DNA of 64,000 bases from Sphagnum compactum (lineage: Eukaryota > Bryophyta > Sphagnopsida > Sphagnales): NCBI GenBank assembly GCA_965153455.1, contig OZ234504.1, positions 10,788,001-10,852,000 of the forward strand, in the 5' to 3' direction. Below, in pieces: positions 25,304 to 38,450 of the stretch. Every line of letters begins with the position of its first letter. Position 1 is the stretch's first letter. Below the pieces are notes generated by a model, which had not been told where the DNA came from, searched no databases, and was given only the letters and a program-made list of their open reading frames with translations. The position numbers and the translations under genes were made by a program.

Positions 25304-25608
25304 GTCTTTTCAAAAAACTTCTTCCACTGGTTTCCTCATACTCTTTGTTAGTACAGTCATCATATTATGAGACACAACTTGAACAAAGTAAAATAAAAAA
25401 GCTATATTTAATGATTTTCTTTTGTTTGGGATTTAAAATAGTCGTACGCTACTTGTAACACCAACAAGTGAACAATACAACAAAATTTATTTTTAAACAT
25501 AAAAATCCACTTCCTTGGAAGAAACAAATAGTTTAAATTAAAATTCCAATTAAAATAAAGTCATTGAACCAAAAATCTTGGTTTTGTATTCGCAGTATGG
25601 TCATCAAA
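25304..25608 (-). other. Retroelement leader with primer-binding-like site
   Basis: On the minus strand the sequence at 25608 downward reads TTTGATGACCATACTGCG, directly after a TTAACA that could end a 5' LTR. A very similar junction occurs at 55037 downward (TTTGGCGACCACATAGTGG, also after TTAACA). Plant Ty3/gypsy leaders often begin with a TGGCGxC-type primer-binding site at this position. The PBS call is an inference from these two copies. Confidence 0.45.
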
Positions 25609-26500
25609 TGTTAAGGCTATAATCTTAGGTTTTAGATACTAGGCAAAAAATGAACATTTTAGTTCTACAACATTAAATGACAAATAGTCACAAATTTTTT
25701 TATGAAATTGATAGTACAAATTGATTGCAGGTTTCCATCATGCAAAATAAAGACTTGTGAAAAGACACACAACTTGAATAAAAGAAGTACAAAGATAGAC
25801 AAGAAAAAATACACCATGCTCAAAAAAATTTACTTTGCTTTAGAGCATAATCAAAAAATCATTACACAAGATCCACGATATATTTTCCTTCCCAGGTTTC
25901 TCAATGGGAACCTCCTTTGAAGCCGTGGAAAAACGGTGGATAACCCCAAAAATCAAGGGAATCCCCATAAAATCTTTTAAACTACAAACTAGTTTAAACA
26001 TCATAATCCTATCCTCCAAACTAAAGTGAGATTAATTTTTGGTTCTAAAAATAACCCTTTAGTTGTTTCAGTAATCCATTTCGGTAAAAATAGTTTCGAT
26101 AACATTTTTGGTAACTAGATTTGGGTACTTACATTTTGTATTTAGATTTTGGTAAGAAAATTTTAGTGCAAGTTCCTACTGAAGGCTCTTGCCATTAACA
26201 TCCACTTTTTGCGTAGGAGAAATTTCGTGCTATAAGGCACCCTCCAACTACACTACCAAAATCCACCTAATGCATTAAGACACAAGAAACAAGAGAACAT
26301 TTTTTTCAACAAAAATATGAAAAGCAAACGGAATGGATAAGAATATGAAAATTTTACAAGAAAGGATAAACTTTTGTGCCTGGATTTTCCCCAATTTCTT
26401 TTTGACTTGTTGGCATTGCCTATGGATCCAAGTAGATTTCTCTGTACATCAAGCATCTTGAAGAACCTTTAGAAAATTTCTTGTGTATGTGCAAGGCACC
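25609..26500. other. Possible eroded 5' LTR and flank, no gene
   Basis: If the leader call is right, the 5' LTR of the minus-strand gypsy element would begin here and extend to higher coordinates. I could not find its far end or its 3' partner. Short frames (25702-25920 plus, 26253-26456 minus) have no domain. Confidence 0.25.
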
Positions 26501-26509
26501 TTACAAATG

Positions 26510-27400
26510 TTGGGTGATTCTCATTGGGACCCCCAATTCTCAAATTGGTTTTCAAATCAGTTTTCACAATGAGGACTAATTTGGTATCACATTTGGTGAT
26601 AACTGGTTTGAAAACTAGATCGACGGTTCTCACCCAAGTGAGAATCGGGTTATTGAAAATTGGTTATTTTTTTTAAATAATTTTTTGAGAATTGGGTTGA
26701 TTCTATGAGAGAACCATAATTTGGTTCTTAGGGCAGTAGTTAGAAAAATTTAGGATTAGTTTAGGTTATATTAGGTTGGTTTACATTAATTTAGATTAAT
26801 TTAGTGAGGAGGAGGTGGGAAGTGTTGAGAGGGGGGACCCAAACATATAAAAACCTTTCGTGGGTTAAATTTTTTAAAATCTTGATTAACATTTTATTGT
26901 TGCATTGCTTTCTTGTTTTTTTGCATTTTTTGGTGTATACTACTTTTTTGCGGTGTTCTATTGAATTGCTCATGGCTTTCCATCGTGTTGTTAGTTGCTC
27001 CTCATCATGTTGCTAGATGCTCTTGCATTGTGTTGTTGGTTGCTCCATTGTGTTGCTGGTTGGTTCTCCTTTGCATTGTTGGTGCTTGCCTCTTTGCATT
27101 GCTAGTGGTTGTTGTTCATTCACATTGCTCAGTCGTTATTCCATTATGTTGCTTGGTTGTTGTTCCATTGGGTTGCCTGGTTATTGCCCTGTTATGTTGC
27201 TCGTGCTACAACTAAGATTTTTTAATTGAGATTCTAAATATATATATAGAGGAAACTAGATTGTGAAAGCCAAATATGAAAACTGACTATCATCACATTT
27301 GTGAGAATCGCATTGTCTGAAAACCAGATTGATTAACAATTAAAAAAAAAGTGATACGCTGATCGATTCTCATAAGTTTAAAACATTTTTTTCAAAGACC
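26510..27400. repeat. Possible inverted-repeat element with low-complexity core
   Basis: The left part (26515-26660, GATTCTCATTGGGACC, TTGGTTTTCAAATCAG, CACATTTGGTGATAACTGG) and the reverse complement of the right part (27250-27380, ATGAGAATCGATC, CTGGTTTTCAGACAATG, CACAAATGTGATGATAGTC) share several blocks in the same order. This suggests long, eroded terminal inverted repeats. Between them, 26960-27205 is a degenerate repeat of units like TGTTGCTNGGTTGTTGTTCCATTG. Its open frames give Cys/Val/Leu-rich peptides and are not credible genes. No exact termini or target duplication were fixed. Confidence 0.35.
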
Positions 27401-29900
27401 CCAGTCAGTCCTCTGAAGTGTTAGGAAGAATTGGAATCAACAACTCTCATAGGAAAAAAAAACTGCCCAACACTGCAACTTACGGCCATTAAAGTTTCTG
27501 TCACAGAGGAGCCACCTTATACAGATGGTTCGTTAAAATCAGAGGAGGCACCGTACTTCTAAGCTTGATGAAAATCAAAGGAGGTGCCTCATCTTCTCTG
27601 AAATTCAATCACAGCCGTCCATTTTTGAATGTAAAAATCTACTGAATCTTTATGCTAGCGAAGACCTCAAACAAAGTGGGGGAATTCGAGTCCCACTCTC
27701 AGCTGCACCTCACGTGGATCCTCATTTCCAGAATGCCCCACTCCTTTACCCAGGGCCTTACCCTACACAGTCAAACCTATTCTAAACTTATGCTGCCCAA
27801 GCCTAAATAACATTTCCTCTTCAAATTTTAATTGTCAAACTTTACACATGAATGAAGTGACATCCATTTGAATCACCGAGATGTCCTTGGTTCTTGACAT
27901 TGGCAATCATAGCCTTAACAGAAAAGTATTTCCTGTCTGCCTACCATCCACTCATAGTGTGCTCGTCACTATTGGTTCACTGTTCACTCAAGCTCCTGTA
28001 AAATCCTCTGAGATTTTTCTTTGTGTATTTGGAGGTACATTTACATAGACTGTAAAATCCTGCAGGTCGTTTTATTTTATGAAATGCCTGTGTTGATTTT
28101 AAATATTTTTCCTATATGATTTTTCCTGCTAGGTATCACAAACTTTTAAAAAAACAAAACCATGTTGACTTTTATGCCCGATAATAAAATGTCCATACAA
28201 TGACCCCACATAATTAAAAAATGTGGACATAAATGGATTTACAAAAGTCCCATTTTCCTTCTTCAACCATCCAAATGGTTCTTCTTCCACAACCAAGCAC
28301 ACATAGATTTAACAATCAAAATATTAGAAACAGTGAACCCAAATATGAAGTCCATGTACTGGTCACCTGTGACATTTTTGTAGTGTATGCCTTGGCCTCC
28401 TTACAATGCATATTGTTCCTGTTCAAAGGGAGCAAATATAAGGGTAGGAGAGGAACCCAAAGCATGGGATATTTGTTTTGGCTTAAGGTAAAACATTAGG
28501 ACTTACAATTTATCTAGCATGTGATAATGTCAAACATAATTCAACAAAAATATCTGACAAACACATTGTGGTTCCAAGATAGTATGCTAGTGAGCTTGGG
28601 CTTTAGCAAGGTAAAAAATGCTTGGACCACTTGCCAACATGTTCAAACCATAATCCAAAATGTGTAAGAGTATTATAACTTCATGCTAAAATGCTCATGC
28701 ATTGATTATTTAAAAAGTTATTCAAACTTCAATCTCAAAGGTTAGTTAATCAAATTGAACATTTGTTTTCAAACATTTTGTTTTCTTGAATCTCAATTGA
28801 AGATTCAGATATGTTTAATTTTGAGAGTTGAAAACTCTTCTCAGACTTGTTGGATTTGTCTTCTCTAGATCTATTCACACATATGGGACTTTCAAAGTGA
28901 GATGAAAAATAGAGAGAAAACAAGAAAAAAGACCCCATGTATAGTAGATTCTTTCAATGAACACTCCAATCAATTTCAAATATTCAATGTTGGAGCATTT
29001 TGGTGATTAGGGTGAAAGCATTTAATATGTTAAAAAAGTGTCTTATACAAGTACTCACAGTCACATTTATAGCATAAACATGAAAAAAATATTCAAAACT
29101 TCTTTAACTTTCTTAATAAAACAATGGTGCTCTACACATAAAGTTTGAAGAATTTTAATATAAGAAAAATGAATGAAAGGTATGTTCTAAATTGATTAGG
29201 TTTTCAAATTTCCAAACATATTTTTATATGAAAACTTTAGTAAATAATGACTATACTATGAAAATATTTAAAACACATTGATACATGTGAATGCTTCATC
29301 CATTTGAAAGTATAAAAAATCCAATTACACTTGTACTTTCATCATATTTTCATATATTTGTTCAAAAATGAGACAAGTACGTTCTTATATTGTATTTTTA
29401 AAAATGTACTTAAATGTGTATTTTAGCATGCAATCTTTTAATATTATTCAATGAAGTGAAAAAACCTCCTCTTATTGATCATTAAAATAAAAGATTCATA
29501 AGTTCAATGTATTAAGACTTAATTTATGGATAATTTTCATAAAAAAATCAAATATCCCTCATTGACATACTTTACCATGCTTTCACTCATTATAATATTC
29601 TTAAACATTTTGGTTCATGGTTTGAGCATTTTGGCATATTGTTTACATTTTGGCTTGTGGTTTGAGCATTTCGATAGTTTCTAAGACAATTGCAACATGC
29701 ATATCTTGTGAAACAAGACAAATGCCTTGTAAAGGATGACCTCGAGTCCAATACATAACAAGCATAGGCCAAACACATAAATAGTTGAAATATAAATTAA
29801 TTTAAAGATTGTGAAATATGTTTATTTTAATTCAACCTAGGTCAAGTTTTTCCCAAGCATTTCGGCCTAAGGTTGTAATATTTTAAAGCACTGTGTCTTC
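27401..29900. other. Intergenic, no gene recognised
   Basis: About 2.5 kb. The 27480-27980 part is less AT-rich and might belong to a lost gene or promoter, but I find no domain or splice-consistent reading. A CACTA-like right end (ACATTTTTGTAGTG) ends at 28385 with no mate found. A block at 27732-27770 (AATGCCCCACTCC...TTACCCTACACA) recurs at 29972-30004. Confidence 0.35.
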
Positions 29901-29904
29901 GTTT

Positions 29905-29963
29905 GGGGGGGGGGGGGGGGGGGGGGCGGGGGAGGGGGGAGAGGCCCGGGGGGGGGGGGGGGG
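29905..29963 (+). repeat. Poly-G tract with G-quadruplex potential
   Basis: Twenty-two consecutive G, one C, further G-rich sequence, CCC, then sixteen consecutive G. A C-run of opposite sense (C5-T-C14) lies at 31166-31185. Such runs are unusual in a genome this AT-rich and could fold as quadruplexes, or could be a length artefact of sequencing or assembly. Confidence 0.9.
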
Positions 29964-32900
29964 TAGTTTGGTAATGCCCCACTCCCCAGGCGTTACCCTA
30001 CACATGAAATGGCCAACCTCAATGAACCCTAAAGTCAGTGTGTCAATTTAACTCTAAAAATCACCCCAATTTGGGCTGCGGGCCGAGTTCTAACTGGCTA
30101 TTTCGGTCTGCTCCTGTAGCCTTTCAGGCCCCGGGAGGACAAATGCACCTTGGCGGCCAGGTAAGCGTCACCTAAATGCGTACCTAGACTTGGTGCAATT
30201 GCCTTGACTTATGCAGGGAGCTTTTAAGTTTTCCCCTTAGGGAAGTATGTTCTTCAAGCTGCTGAGGGGTCCTTTTAGGACTCAAATTTCATGCCACGTT
30301 TACATACAATATCACCTCCATGTCACCTTCTGGTCCGATTAGGAATTGATGTACTGTGGTACAACGGTAGCTTCAATGCGGCTGTTGAATAATCAATTGA
30401 TTAATTAATTGATTTTGAAGATTCCATGTTCAGAATAGACATCCTTGTCCTAAATCCGATCGAAAGATTCTCTATTTCCTTCCCAACACTTCATGCTCTG
30501 AAAAAGCTATTTTTTGAAATTTTCAACATTTTTCCAAATAATATAATTATATCATTATATTCATCTTGTCATTATATCATACATCCTTTTGCAAAAATAA
30601 AATCCTTTTAAGGGCATTGCAGGATTTTACAAAAGATGCCACCTTAGAAATCTTAATCCCAGCCTTACAAAACTTGGAAAGCCCCTGAAAACATTTAGAA
30701 TTAAGCATAAATTTGTAGCAACAAAACGGGCATGCATGTGAAAGGTGCAAAGAGATGGAATAACCATATTTCAAATTTCACATGCAGTTGACAACTGTGA
30801 AATTTTCAGCAAACGGTCATGCGATGACAACACTTCAGCACCATTGAAGTTTTGTAATTGAGTCATACTTCAAATTTTCACATACGTGGACCAATGTGAA
30901 AAATGTGTCAAAGTCCTTTCCAAAATCCATCAATGTGGGAATAAAAAGTTTGCACTAAAATTACTTTAGCCTGTCAGTACCCATGGCAACATATGGAACA
31001 GACCTTGCAAGGTGATGTAGAAGGTGTGGACAAGAGGACACAAATGTGTGAGGTGTACCATTACTCCATTTGAAGAAGGCAATGTTGAAAACTATGTCTT
31101 TTCGCACGCATATTGACCTTCCACTTCATTGGAAAAGGACTAGAACACCTCACCCTCCAGTATCTCCCCCTCCCCCCCCCCCCCCAAACACACCTTGGGA
31201 AAAAAAGTTGATCACATGGAAGGGGAGAGCACAAAATGTGTGAAGAAGTTATACATACCTACCTTGAAGACTGAAAGTGAAGAACTTTCTTCACACACAT
31301 TGCACCCTCCAAAGGGTCATCACACTTAGAACAAGTCGTAGCAAGAGACAATAAATTCTGATTGGAAGGGCAGGCTCTATAGTCAAGGCCGTGGCAGCTA
31401 CAGCTCATGTATGTCAAATTTTGAAACCACAGCATCCAGCTAGGAGTACTGGGCGAGGGTTGGGGCCAAATTGGTCCTCCTTAACATTTAAGGATTAAGC
31501 ATCTCCAATGCAAAAAAGGACCAAAATACTTTTGCCTGGTGAATAGGATTATTCTCCAGCCGCTTTGTACGACACTAATTTACTCTTTGAATGGCCTTTG
31601 ATTCTTGTAACAACCAAAAACCCATGGCCTGTGATCAAACAAACAAAGAATAAAGTAATATTTGGTGAAATTCAACAAAACCTGTGCTGTCACATTTCGA
31701 AATGTTAACTGCCTATGCCCATTTTTAATTTTTTCAATTTTGTGAAGTAGGTGGATGAGCAATCCTTCACCAGAGGACTTAGCCAGATTTGGCTATAGGT
31801 GAGAGAGAAAAATACAGCTTTTCTCAAACCTTGCTATGTATTGATGACAAGTGAGAACATACAGTCTAAATATGGCGATTCAACAAAAATTTCTCAAAAT
31901 ATGAGGAATTTGGGAAATTTCCCCCCAAAAAATCCTGGGTAGATGTTGCAGCTCCTCTTTTTTGGTAGCCAAGTGGTGAAATTTCTTGACAAAAAAACCG
32001 CTGCCTATGCCTTATATTGTATTTATCATGAAAAAACATTCCATATAATAGAGTTATCCGTAAAGTAAGAAAAACACAGCGCCAGTACCCTGAGTTTGGT
32101 CATACACAGGGTGAGATTCAAAAAAACCGTGCAAAAAAGTACATTAACATTCAACAAGGGATAAAACTCAGAAAACCGTCAATTCTGGTGGTAAACCTGT
32201 CTTTCATCCTGTCTGTCCTTTTTCGTGAGCGCCTGCAGTGCTGGTACATATATTTTCACTGCTCCTAATTGTACAACTACTATAATTAGTCTCGAACCTT
32301 GTGCCTTAAATGCTGAGTATAGCATTTCATACTGAGATTTATTAGAATATCTTTACTTTGCAGATACCACTGAAAGAGGGGATAGCGGGTGAAAGGAGGC
32401 CCAAAGACAGGGTGAAGACAGGGTTACTTTAGGGATAACTCTAAAATTCATACAATGGTTCCAAGGTTCAATTTGAGATGAGGGTCATTGATGTTACAAT
32501 TCCAAATCTGACATTTTCCTTCTGAGGAATGCTGGAGCATGAATTTGCAAAATCACAAAAGAATTTTCAAGACTCACCATTTGTTGACATGTATCAGCAA
32601 AATATTTGGTGGGTAACAAGTCACAAGGACATAAACAGTTTATGTGTCCTATTCATGCATTTGTATAAGCATTTTCCTAGGCGGGCCAGGCAGCAGTCTA
32701 TTCACTCTACTTTTGGTGTTGTAGTGCTAGTTTTAATGCAAATTGACAATTCATGAAGGTGTTTGAAATGTGAATAGGCAGTCAGAATTTGGTAATGGAA
32801 AATCCCATATACCCACATAATGGAACGGCAGCTCACCCTGATAGGCCTATCCAGGGTGGAATGTGCCTTACTATTGTTCCATGACTTTGATTTACAAAAG

Positions 32901-33454
32901 ACATTTGCATGTGATCTTGATAGAATATTTTGGCCCAACAAATAATTATGAGTTGCAAGAGAAATCCTTGGTGATATATTTGTGAGTTATAAATTGTAAA
33001 CTCACTACCACTTTTTTGAGAATTTTTGTCTCAAATTCAGTGATTTTAAGAAAAAACTCAAACAAATCTTTAAAAATTGCAAGAGTTTTATATGCAATTC
33101 ACGTTGGTACTGAAAAAAAACACATTGAATTCTTTTCCTTTCATATGTTAATAGCCAAGTTTTGTTAAATAAGTTATGGATGATTGGCACCTCGATTACA
33201 TTACAAAATTGAAGCAAAAAAACATTGCTTTAGGTGGCATGATTCATTTTACATATATTTTATTTCACATGTACATATTATTTTGAATTTTTTAATTCAG
33301 ATAACATCTAAAATAGTTTAATTCTTACTTCAAAGATGAAAGTTTATGATAGGTATGCTTGGGTGCAATCGCAAAATAACGACTCACACCTAATTTTTTA
33401 GTGTTTCACTTAAAAGCAATGAATTAACCAATCAAAATGATGTGGTAGAAGTAG
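29964..33454. other. Intergenic, no gene recognised
   Basis: About 3.5 kb of moderately AT-rich sequence. Short frames on both strands (30577-30774 minus, 31580-31762 minus, 32529-32756 plus, 33005-33217 minus) have no recognisable domain, splice-consistent partners or base-composition shift. A C-run lies at 31166-31185. Confidence 0.4.
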
Positions 33455-33857
33455 ACTAGTGTGACCTGTGCTGTGGGCCCAAGTGCTATCATGTCCTTGA
33501 CTGATTTTTCCTTCCAAAACCTGGTTTTTTGGAATTTATTTGAATTTTCACTGGCAGAAATTACTTAAAAATCAATATCTCCCACATTCTGAATCCAAAT
33601 CTTACCAAATAAATTTCATTTAATCCTGCTCATCAAGATCTTTCCAACAACACCCAAGGCACATTCCAATTCCTCGCAAATTTTCAGCTACGATTTAATT
33701 TAATTTTCAGTGAAGAAATCATTCAGTATTCAAGAACTTTTGCACACCAAGTCCAAACGTCATGGAATCAAGCCCATGCACCATCCTTGTCAAGAGCTTT
33801 CCAAAGACACCAAAAACACGATCTGAAGCATCCCGGTTCAGTGGATCTCATAACTAT
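33455..33857 (-). repeat. Dispersed repeat, copy 2 (inverted relative to copy 1)
   Basis: Reverse-complement partner of 13100-13500, colinear along about 400 bp with many substitutions and few gaps. The copies are 20 kb apart and in opposite orientation. The open frame 33762-33944 overlaps it and is a chance frame. A shared origin as LTR or transposon arms is likely but not shown. Confidence 0.75.
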
Positions 33858-36800
33858 AAAAACAAAACAAACTACCTTCATAGATGGAATGTCAAAATAC
33901 ATAAATTATTTTTCATAAGTCAAGAAAAAACTTTGATCAAATAAGATGATGCAATTTATTATTTTTATAAAGAAATATATAGAATATGTCATTTTCAAAA
34001 AAAAATTAATCCTTTAAATAAAGAAAGCATTAGTTACATTATTTAACAAGTTTTTAAAATATTTATATTCATTGAATTCATCTCAAACTTCACCAAATAT
34101 TCTCATAATATATAATATATATTTTTTATTATAATACATCAAACACTTTTAACGTTGACTTGAGTTAATCGTTTAAAATGTGAAAAGCTAAGTGTGTAAA
34201 TCATTATACTGTGATTGCACCTGCTTACCAAGTGTAATTATTGCATATAACATTTGTGATGTAGTCTACAAACGTTTTAATGAGTATATAATGCAACCAC
34301 ATGTAGCCAACATATTGATCAAATATTCTCTCCTGGTCCTTGCACTACCTACTATTAACCCCAAATTCTACTTCGGTCAATGGGCACAACAAATTTGGCA
34401 TTGGTAGAGTGTTTGAAGTAAAGTAGCCGGTGTACTGTACTATATTTTGGATGGAGTAAAACTATTTTATTGTGGAGGGAATGAGCAATGCCAGTAAACA
34501 TGCACATGATGCAATGCTTCACTGAACACCAAAATGATTGCTCTCAATTGGCAATTGGCTCAACTTGTTGCATTTGAATAATCTCTAACCTGATGTGTCC
34601 CATTTTTCACATTTATAGGTCGGTATTGACAATGAAGTAACACATTATGTTGGATGTGATAAATACTGCTAAAATCCCAAATAGGGGGGACATAGGTGGA
34701 GATTCTCGTACAGTCCCAAAGGGTAACTATCATGCATTTATATTATTTTTCATATTTCATTTTGAATACCCCCATGACCTAAACTAAGCAACTGGGCCTC
34801 AAATTTTCATTAGATTTGAACACTTCAGGTCAAATCTCCAACTCCACCAAAATAGGGTCAGAAGTGGAGCTGATGCGTTTGGATTTAGCCACCCTTAATT
34901 CCAAGGTGTAATCTGCAGTGTAAAGTAATGGTAGACAGCCTTTATTTGTTTGGATAAATTTAACAATTTGGCTAAAAGAAATTTCAAAATAGCTAAAAAT
35001 ATTTTGGTTTTTTAGTCTTCTAGTTGCCACATATCTACAGTATTTTTTAAAAATGTCTCCAGATTTCTCTATTGAATTATATCATGTAGCAAAAAATATG
35101 AAGGAATCTTAAACTGTTTTACTTTCATATCCTGTTTATAGCCAAATTTGGCTAAACTTTATTTTGGATGATCACCAGTTAGCTATATCACAAATATGAG
35201 AAAAATAAATCCTGATGATGGATGATCCAATGACCACTTTTGAGACTTTATGAGGCCACTGTTGGAAATTTTTGACATTAGTTGGAAAGCTCAATTTTAT
35301 GTGTATATTGAGCTATATGAAACAAGAGAGAGGACGATTGCCTAGGGAGCCATCATAAATAAGAGCCTCTCACCCTACAATAACTTAAACCGATAGTTGA
35401 TTTCACAATGTTCATCCTATCAAATTAAACTAGCTATGGTATTTTCTGTGTGAGATATCATGTACAAAGGCTCTGCATACATTGACTTGCTATTGTAGTA
35501 ACATGATTTATGTATGTGGTCAAATCTTCAGCTAGTCTCCAAGCCAACTTTTGCAACACATGTTTTGTATGAATTCATGGCATGGCTCTATTTGCATCCA
35601 TTGAACATGGTGGATTCAAGATTGGATTTCTAGTAACTCTTAATGTCAATATTGTTATAATTGGAGAAGAATTGTGCACAAAATTCAGTTCAAGTTCTAT
35701 TTTCCTTTCATTGACATATTTCACTTTAAACTTGGGACTGAGTTCTCCTTTTTTTTGCATATGGTAATAGTATAGTGATTTCCTTAGTTTCAACTTATCA
35801 TTAAGTTAGTGTTCTTTGCCCTCATCCTAATCAAAAGAAGCCCTTTAAGTCAAGTTTCTCATAAATGCAAGCCACTTCAGCGTTTCTTTTTGGTGCAAAA
35901 TTTCGCTAAAATGAAAAAAATTTAAATGAAAAAGGGATATTTTGTCACAATATTCTCATTTATTTGAAAAAAATTGCCAAGTTTTGAAAGAAAGAATTTG
36001 AATTTTTTTTTCACATTTCAACTCTGATTTCAGTTTGGTAGCATTTTTTTTTAAAAATTAAATTATTTAAACATGTTTTAAAAACTGGTCACCATTAAAT
36101 GCTAAATCCCTTTTGGGATGCTAGCCAATGATGCAACATTAGAGAATTGAAAAAAATATCATTGAGCCCCATATGTGTGTTTTCTTTTTTGTTTGTGTGA
36201 AAGAACCTTGAAATATGCAATTTCACTTGAATTTTGACTATTTGGTTTTGCAATATGGAATATGTTAGTCAATCAAAGTCTATTTTAACCTTGTGTTCCC
36301 ATGTTGAATGTGAATTCTTTTTCTAGTGAAATCAAGTTTGACATTTCATACATGGTTTGAAATAGGTATTTAGTGCACATATAAAATTTTAGCAATTGAT
36401 AATTGATTTGCCTAGGTGTGAGATTTTAGAGTTGACGCTATATTTATGAAGTTTGTTAATCTTTAAGGAATGTGTCGAAAGGAAATTTTGCATGTTTGTA
36501 CTTTGAACTGTAGCACCCTCCCTAAGGTTGTTTTAGTTATTGTGAACTTCGCGGGGTCAATTTCAATTGTCACAAACTTTGCTAGGTCAAGAGGCAAACA
36601 AGTGGGCATGGCCTTTAGAAACACTGTTCAAAATGGTCATTCCATGATCAAAAGTACTTAACGTTCTAGATGGTGGGTGTAATCGAGTTGGTGAAGAAAA
36701 GTGATTTATTTTAAAGAAATGTATGTCAATTCTTCTTGGTTGCTCGAGGTGCCTAGAATCAATAATTGCCTCACAATGTTGGCATATCCTTGTGCAGTTG

Positions 36801-37300
36801 GGCCTAAGGATAAATAAGTGGAAACCCGGTAATGAATCAATTGAAAAGCTAGTTCTAAGAAAAGCAAAACAAGCGCACAATGAATCCATCAAGAATGGTT
36901 GTTAATGTGGTTATAGGGTTGAACAAAGTTATGTCACACTTAACCTTGGACTTCTACACTATTACTACATGGAACATGTTGACAATTAAGGTGTTTTGTG
37001 TCATTGGGTTGGGCCACAATATTTGTGCCTAAAATATGCATCACGATTGGGGTAGGTGATGAAAGATTGGATCATGGGGACAATGTTAGGCTTGGTCTAT
37101 TGACCCCCGCATAAATCATGGCAAAGCATGAATAACATTGCTTTGACAAGGACCCCACTAGATAATCATGGATTGATAGTCATTTTGTCCTTTCATCAGA
37201 AATTCGTAACACTATGAATCTGTATGCTAGTTTGGAATACAATCGCCACAAGGATGTTGTAATTAACATTAGGCTTTGAGTAGATGCAAATCCTAAAAAC
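33858..37300. other. Intergenic, no gene recognised
   Basis: About 3.4 kb, AT-rich, with short frames lacking domains. The block 36470-36905 has overlapping frames on both strands and could be upstream debris of the MULE-like pseudogene that follows, but I could not match it. Confidence 0.35.
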
Positions 37301-37319
37301 CTTTTTTTTTTAGCAAGAA

Positions 37320-38450
37320 CCATTTGGTTTAGAATCATTTCACCTTAAATTTACTGTTGACTTCCAAATTCCATACCAAGGAAAACTAATGTTGGATTTA
37401 GGGCATGAAAAGGTTGTTGCTTATGATGTAACTTTTGGAACAAAGGACAAGAAAGTATTTTCACCAATTACCTTTCAATGCCTCATATTTACATGATCAA
37501 CATGGTCTTCCCAACCAATGAGATAGAGTTCCCAAGGAGTAGGAGCTAGGTAAATGCAATTTAATAAGGAACATAAATTTATTACAGAAATTAATGGCAA
37601 GGATCAATTTGGTTTGGAAGATCTAGATGGCTTTGGAGAATAATATGTGGTTGTTTTCATGTGCATGGCATGTTTTCTGTAGTCAACCATATTCCTCTAC
37701 CTTTGGCACATTCATTGAGTTTAACTTAAAAATTCTTTCAAAAAAATTGTTCACCCCATGGTTTGTTCGCATGTTTTTGCCAAAATGGGGGATGTCATGT
37801 ATTTAAAAAGGGTTGGAGTACATTCAGGATGACTTTTAACATTAATCGAAACAAGAAAAGAAGCCTTGAATAAATTTTTCCAACTTTGTATCAAGTATCC
37901 ATAGCTAAGCCATTTTTTGATTACGTTGATGCATACTAGGTGCCAAAAGTTGGAATGTGGTGCATAGGTGCGAAGAACATATGGTGTGCCAACCAAGTCA
38001 CTAATGCAGCTATAAAAGTTTATCATGGAAGGGTGAAAATCTTTTAAGGTGTACCACACAGGACAAAAACGGCCTAGTCTTTACTACAATACCCTATATT
38101 TTGACCTTCATAAAAAAACCAAAAGTTGTTAGAAATTTTAGAAGGACTATATTAGAGACCATCACAATTCTAGATACCATCATAATCATCCATAAATGTG
38201 TCTTTACGTGGTAGAAAAGGACTAGGTAAAAAAGACCGAAAAGGGTGACATTGTGACAAGATTTTGGTACATCTTAAAGAATTTGCACCTGGAAATTTGA
38301 AGGAAAGGTTGAAAAGCATGAAATGCAAGTTGGAAAGTTGGAGATTACATTGGTCGATTCATCAATTGGTCTCCAACATGGTCACACATTACTTGTATGT
38401 GGGCATGTGTAAAGGGGAAAGTTCCTTCATAATCAATGGGTAGAGAAGTT
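37320..38450 (+). pseudogene. Decayed MULE/FAR1-like transposase
   Basis: Plus-strand pieces in several frames match, in the right order, conserved blocks of plant Mutator-like/FAR1-type transposases. First, near 37370-37450, comes YQGKLMLDLGHEKVVAYDVTFGTKDKK, corresponding to the start of the DDE core (..mL..gh..vi..DaTFGTn.....). Next, near 37910-38045, comes FFDYVDAY.VPKVGMWCIGAKNIWCANQVTNAAIKVYHGRVK, corresponding to W.pkv.mW..g.R.iphanq.TNaaiEsyH..lK. Last, near 38320-38420, comes HWSIHQLVSNMVTHYLY. Frameshifts and stops separate them, so no protein can be made. The minus-strand frame 37751-38059 is its antisense shadow. Family is named from remembered motifs; no SWIM finger or terminal repeats were found. 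Confidence 0.6.

Noticed and set aside
26913-27229. Cys/Leu/Val-rich frames that look like membrane proteins
   Set aside because: They come from a TGTTGCT-type low-complexity repeat and have no start context or homology.
37751-38059. 102-codon minus frame
   Set aside because: It is antisense to the MULE-like transposase block on the plus strand.
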